Source of the DNA: Micropterix aruncella
Lineage: Eukaryota; Arthropoda; Insecta; Lepidoptera; Micropterigidae
Length of the DNA stretch: 64,000 bases
Direction of reading: 5' to 3'
NCBI GenBank assembly: GCA_944548615.1
Contig: OX155961.1
Location: 13,871,804-13,935,803, forward strand
The notes beneath the pieces are model-generated. The model was not told where the DNA came from and did no database searches. It saw nothing but the letters and a program-made list of their open reading frames with translations. Positions 63,261 to 64,000 of this stretch are shown piece after piece. The stretch's first letter is position 1; the number at the start of each line of letters is the position of its first letter. A program made the position numbers and the translations under genes.

Positions 63261-64000
63261 GCTGGTCATTATGACCATACGCAGGGAAACCATTGAAATA
63301 AGAACAACCTCAACAACTTCAATAAATACGACGATTTCTTAAGATGTTCTTAAAGCCTATGCCAAGACGCGAAACAGGATACAATAGGTGTTGTGTGCAC
63401 GACGGAATTTCAAAATTCGCGCTCGCCCGCCCCTCAACATTTTAATCTGAGTACTAACAGCAGCAGGTTGCCGCCTACTCTTAGTACAACAACGGATAAC
63501 AACTGACAGTACTTCAGTCTACCCTGGACAGAGGCGGTTGCAACATCTCCGAAACGTCGAGTGCTACACGCTTTCCGCCATAAAATGTAATATTTCCTAA
63601 AATATTATAAAAGTTACTTATTATGTATTGTATGTAAGTAATAGGTAACTGTCGCGTATCATATATAAAATCTGTAATTAATTGGGATATTATATGCTAC
63701 CATTTGCCTTTTGTTTTGTTGGATTTCGGCGGGGTAATTTTCTCACTATCTAGTTTATTGAAATGCCCTGATATTGTCTGGGGACAAACTATGTAAATAC
63801 ATACATTTCTCTCATTGACATTATAGTTTTCACTATTAAGCTACCACAGCAATAACTAATTGGATTTTGGCAGTCAACCCTAATGAAATCTGCGTAGGCT
63901 GATTGGAATGAGAATAATAATTAAGCAATTACTGCAACTTCAAAGTGAGAGCCAGCCTGCGATTCTCGTAGTTTCAATCCATTTGATTGACAGCTGTGAT
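63261..64000. other. Unassigned DNA at the right edge
   Basis: 63400-63590 is GC-richer (GCGCTCGCCCGCCCCTC) but has no recognisable frame. The rest is AT-rich. No gene is supported. Confidence 0.45.

Overview
The window looks like insect, most likely lepidopteran, euchromatin or heterochromatin that is almost entirely made of transposable elements. The reasons are the Lep1-type Helitron ends (TACTAATATTATA ... CAGCTAG), several CR1/jockey-like LINE families with simple-repeat tails, mariner, hAT, Harbinger-like and Crypton-like remnants, and very AT-rich spacer DNA. I found no convincing host gene, rRNA, tRNA or CRISPR array. The assignment to Lepidoptera rests on recognised repeat types and is inference.

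Layout. 0-5 kb: a hAT element with a LINE tail nested in it, a MITE interrupted by a hairpin-bearing insert, and a Helitron. 5-18 kb: minus-strand LINE remnants, copies of an unnamed ~685-bp retroposon (here 'family R'), a Harbinger-like MITE, and a LINE end followed by two perfect hairpins. 19.0-24.0 kb: a complete Ty3/Gypsy retrotransposon on the minus strand, with two apparently identical 186-bp LTRs, a 5-bp target duplication (ATCGG) and an unbroken 1471-codon gag-pol. 24-34 kb: LINE remnants, a further family R copy, a Crypton-like recombinase fragment beside structured repeats, and a hAT MITE. 34-37 kb: a cluster of foldback elements, including one with ~340-bp inverted arms. 37-44 kb: LINE pieces, a head-to-head pair of family R copies, a mariner-type long-TIR element, and a hAT remnant nested in a MITE. 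44-51 kb: LINE ends, a Helitron, a TIR element carrying a three-unit minisatellite, family R, and a ~180-bp (AT)n tract. 52.0-53.6 kb: a TIR element with a 4-bp target duplication carrying a spliced DUF7869-type gene. 54-64 kb: a LINE, a mariner transposase split by a family R copy that has its own target duplication, a second 4-bp-TSD element nested in a MITE, mariner C-terminal pieces, two Helitrons, and two more family R copies.

How the parts relate. Only the Gypsy element looks capable of full coding function. The MITEs and foldbacks depend on transposases found here only as fragments. The most interesting system is the pair of 4-bp-TSD elements (51998-53604 and 58379-59011). Both have ends starting GAAT and carry repeated internal motifs. 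One encodes a DUF7869-like protein with the conserved CDNC-GQNKN and PCDRAF blocks; the other keeps only a short ORF with a basic cluster. I suggest they belong to one poorly described DNA-transposon group. Family R is the second item of interest: at least nine copies in 64 kb, one flanked by a 16-bp target duplication, and no protein domain I recognise.
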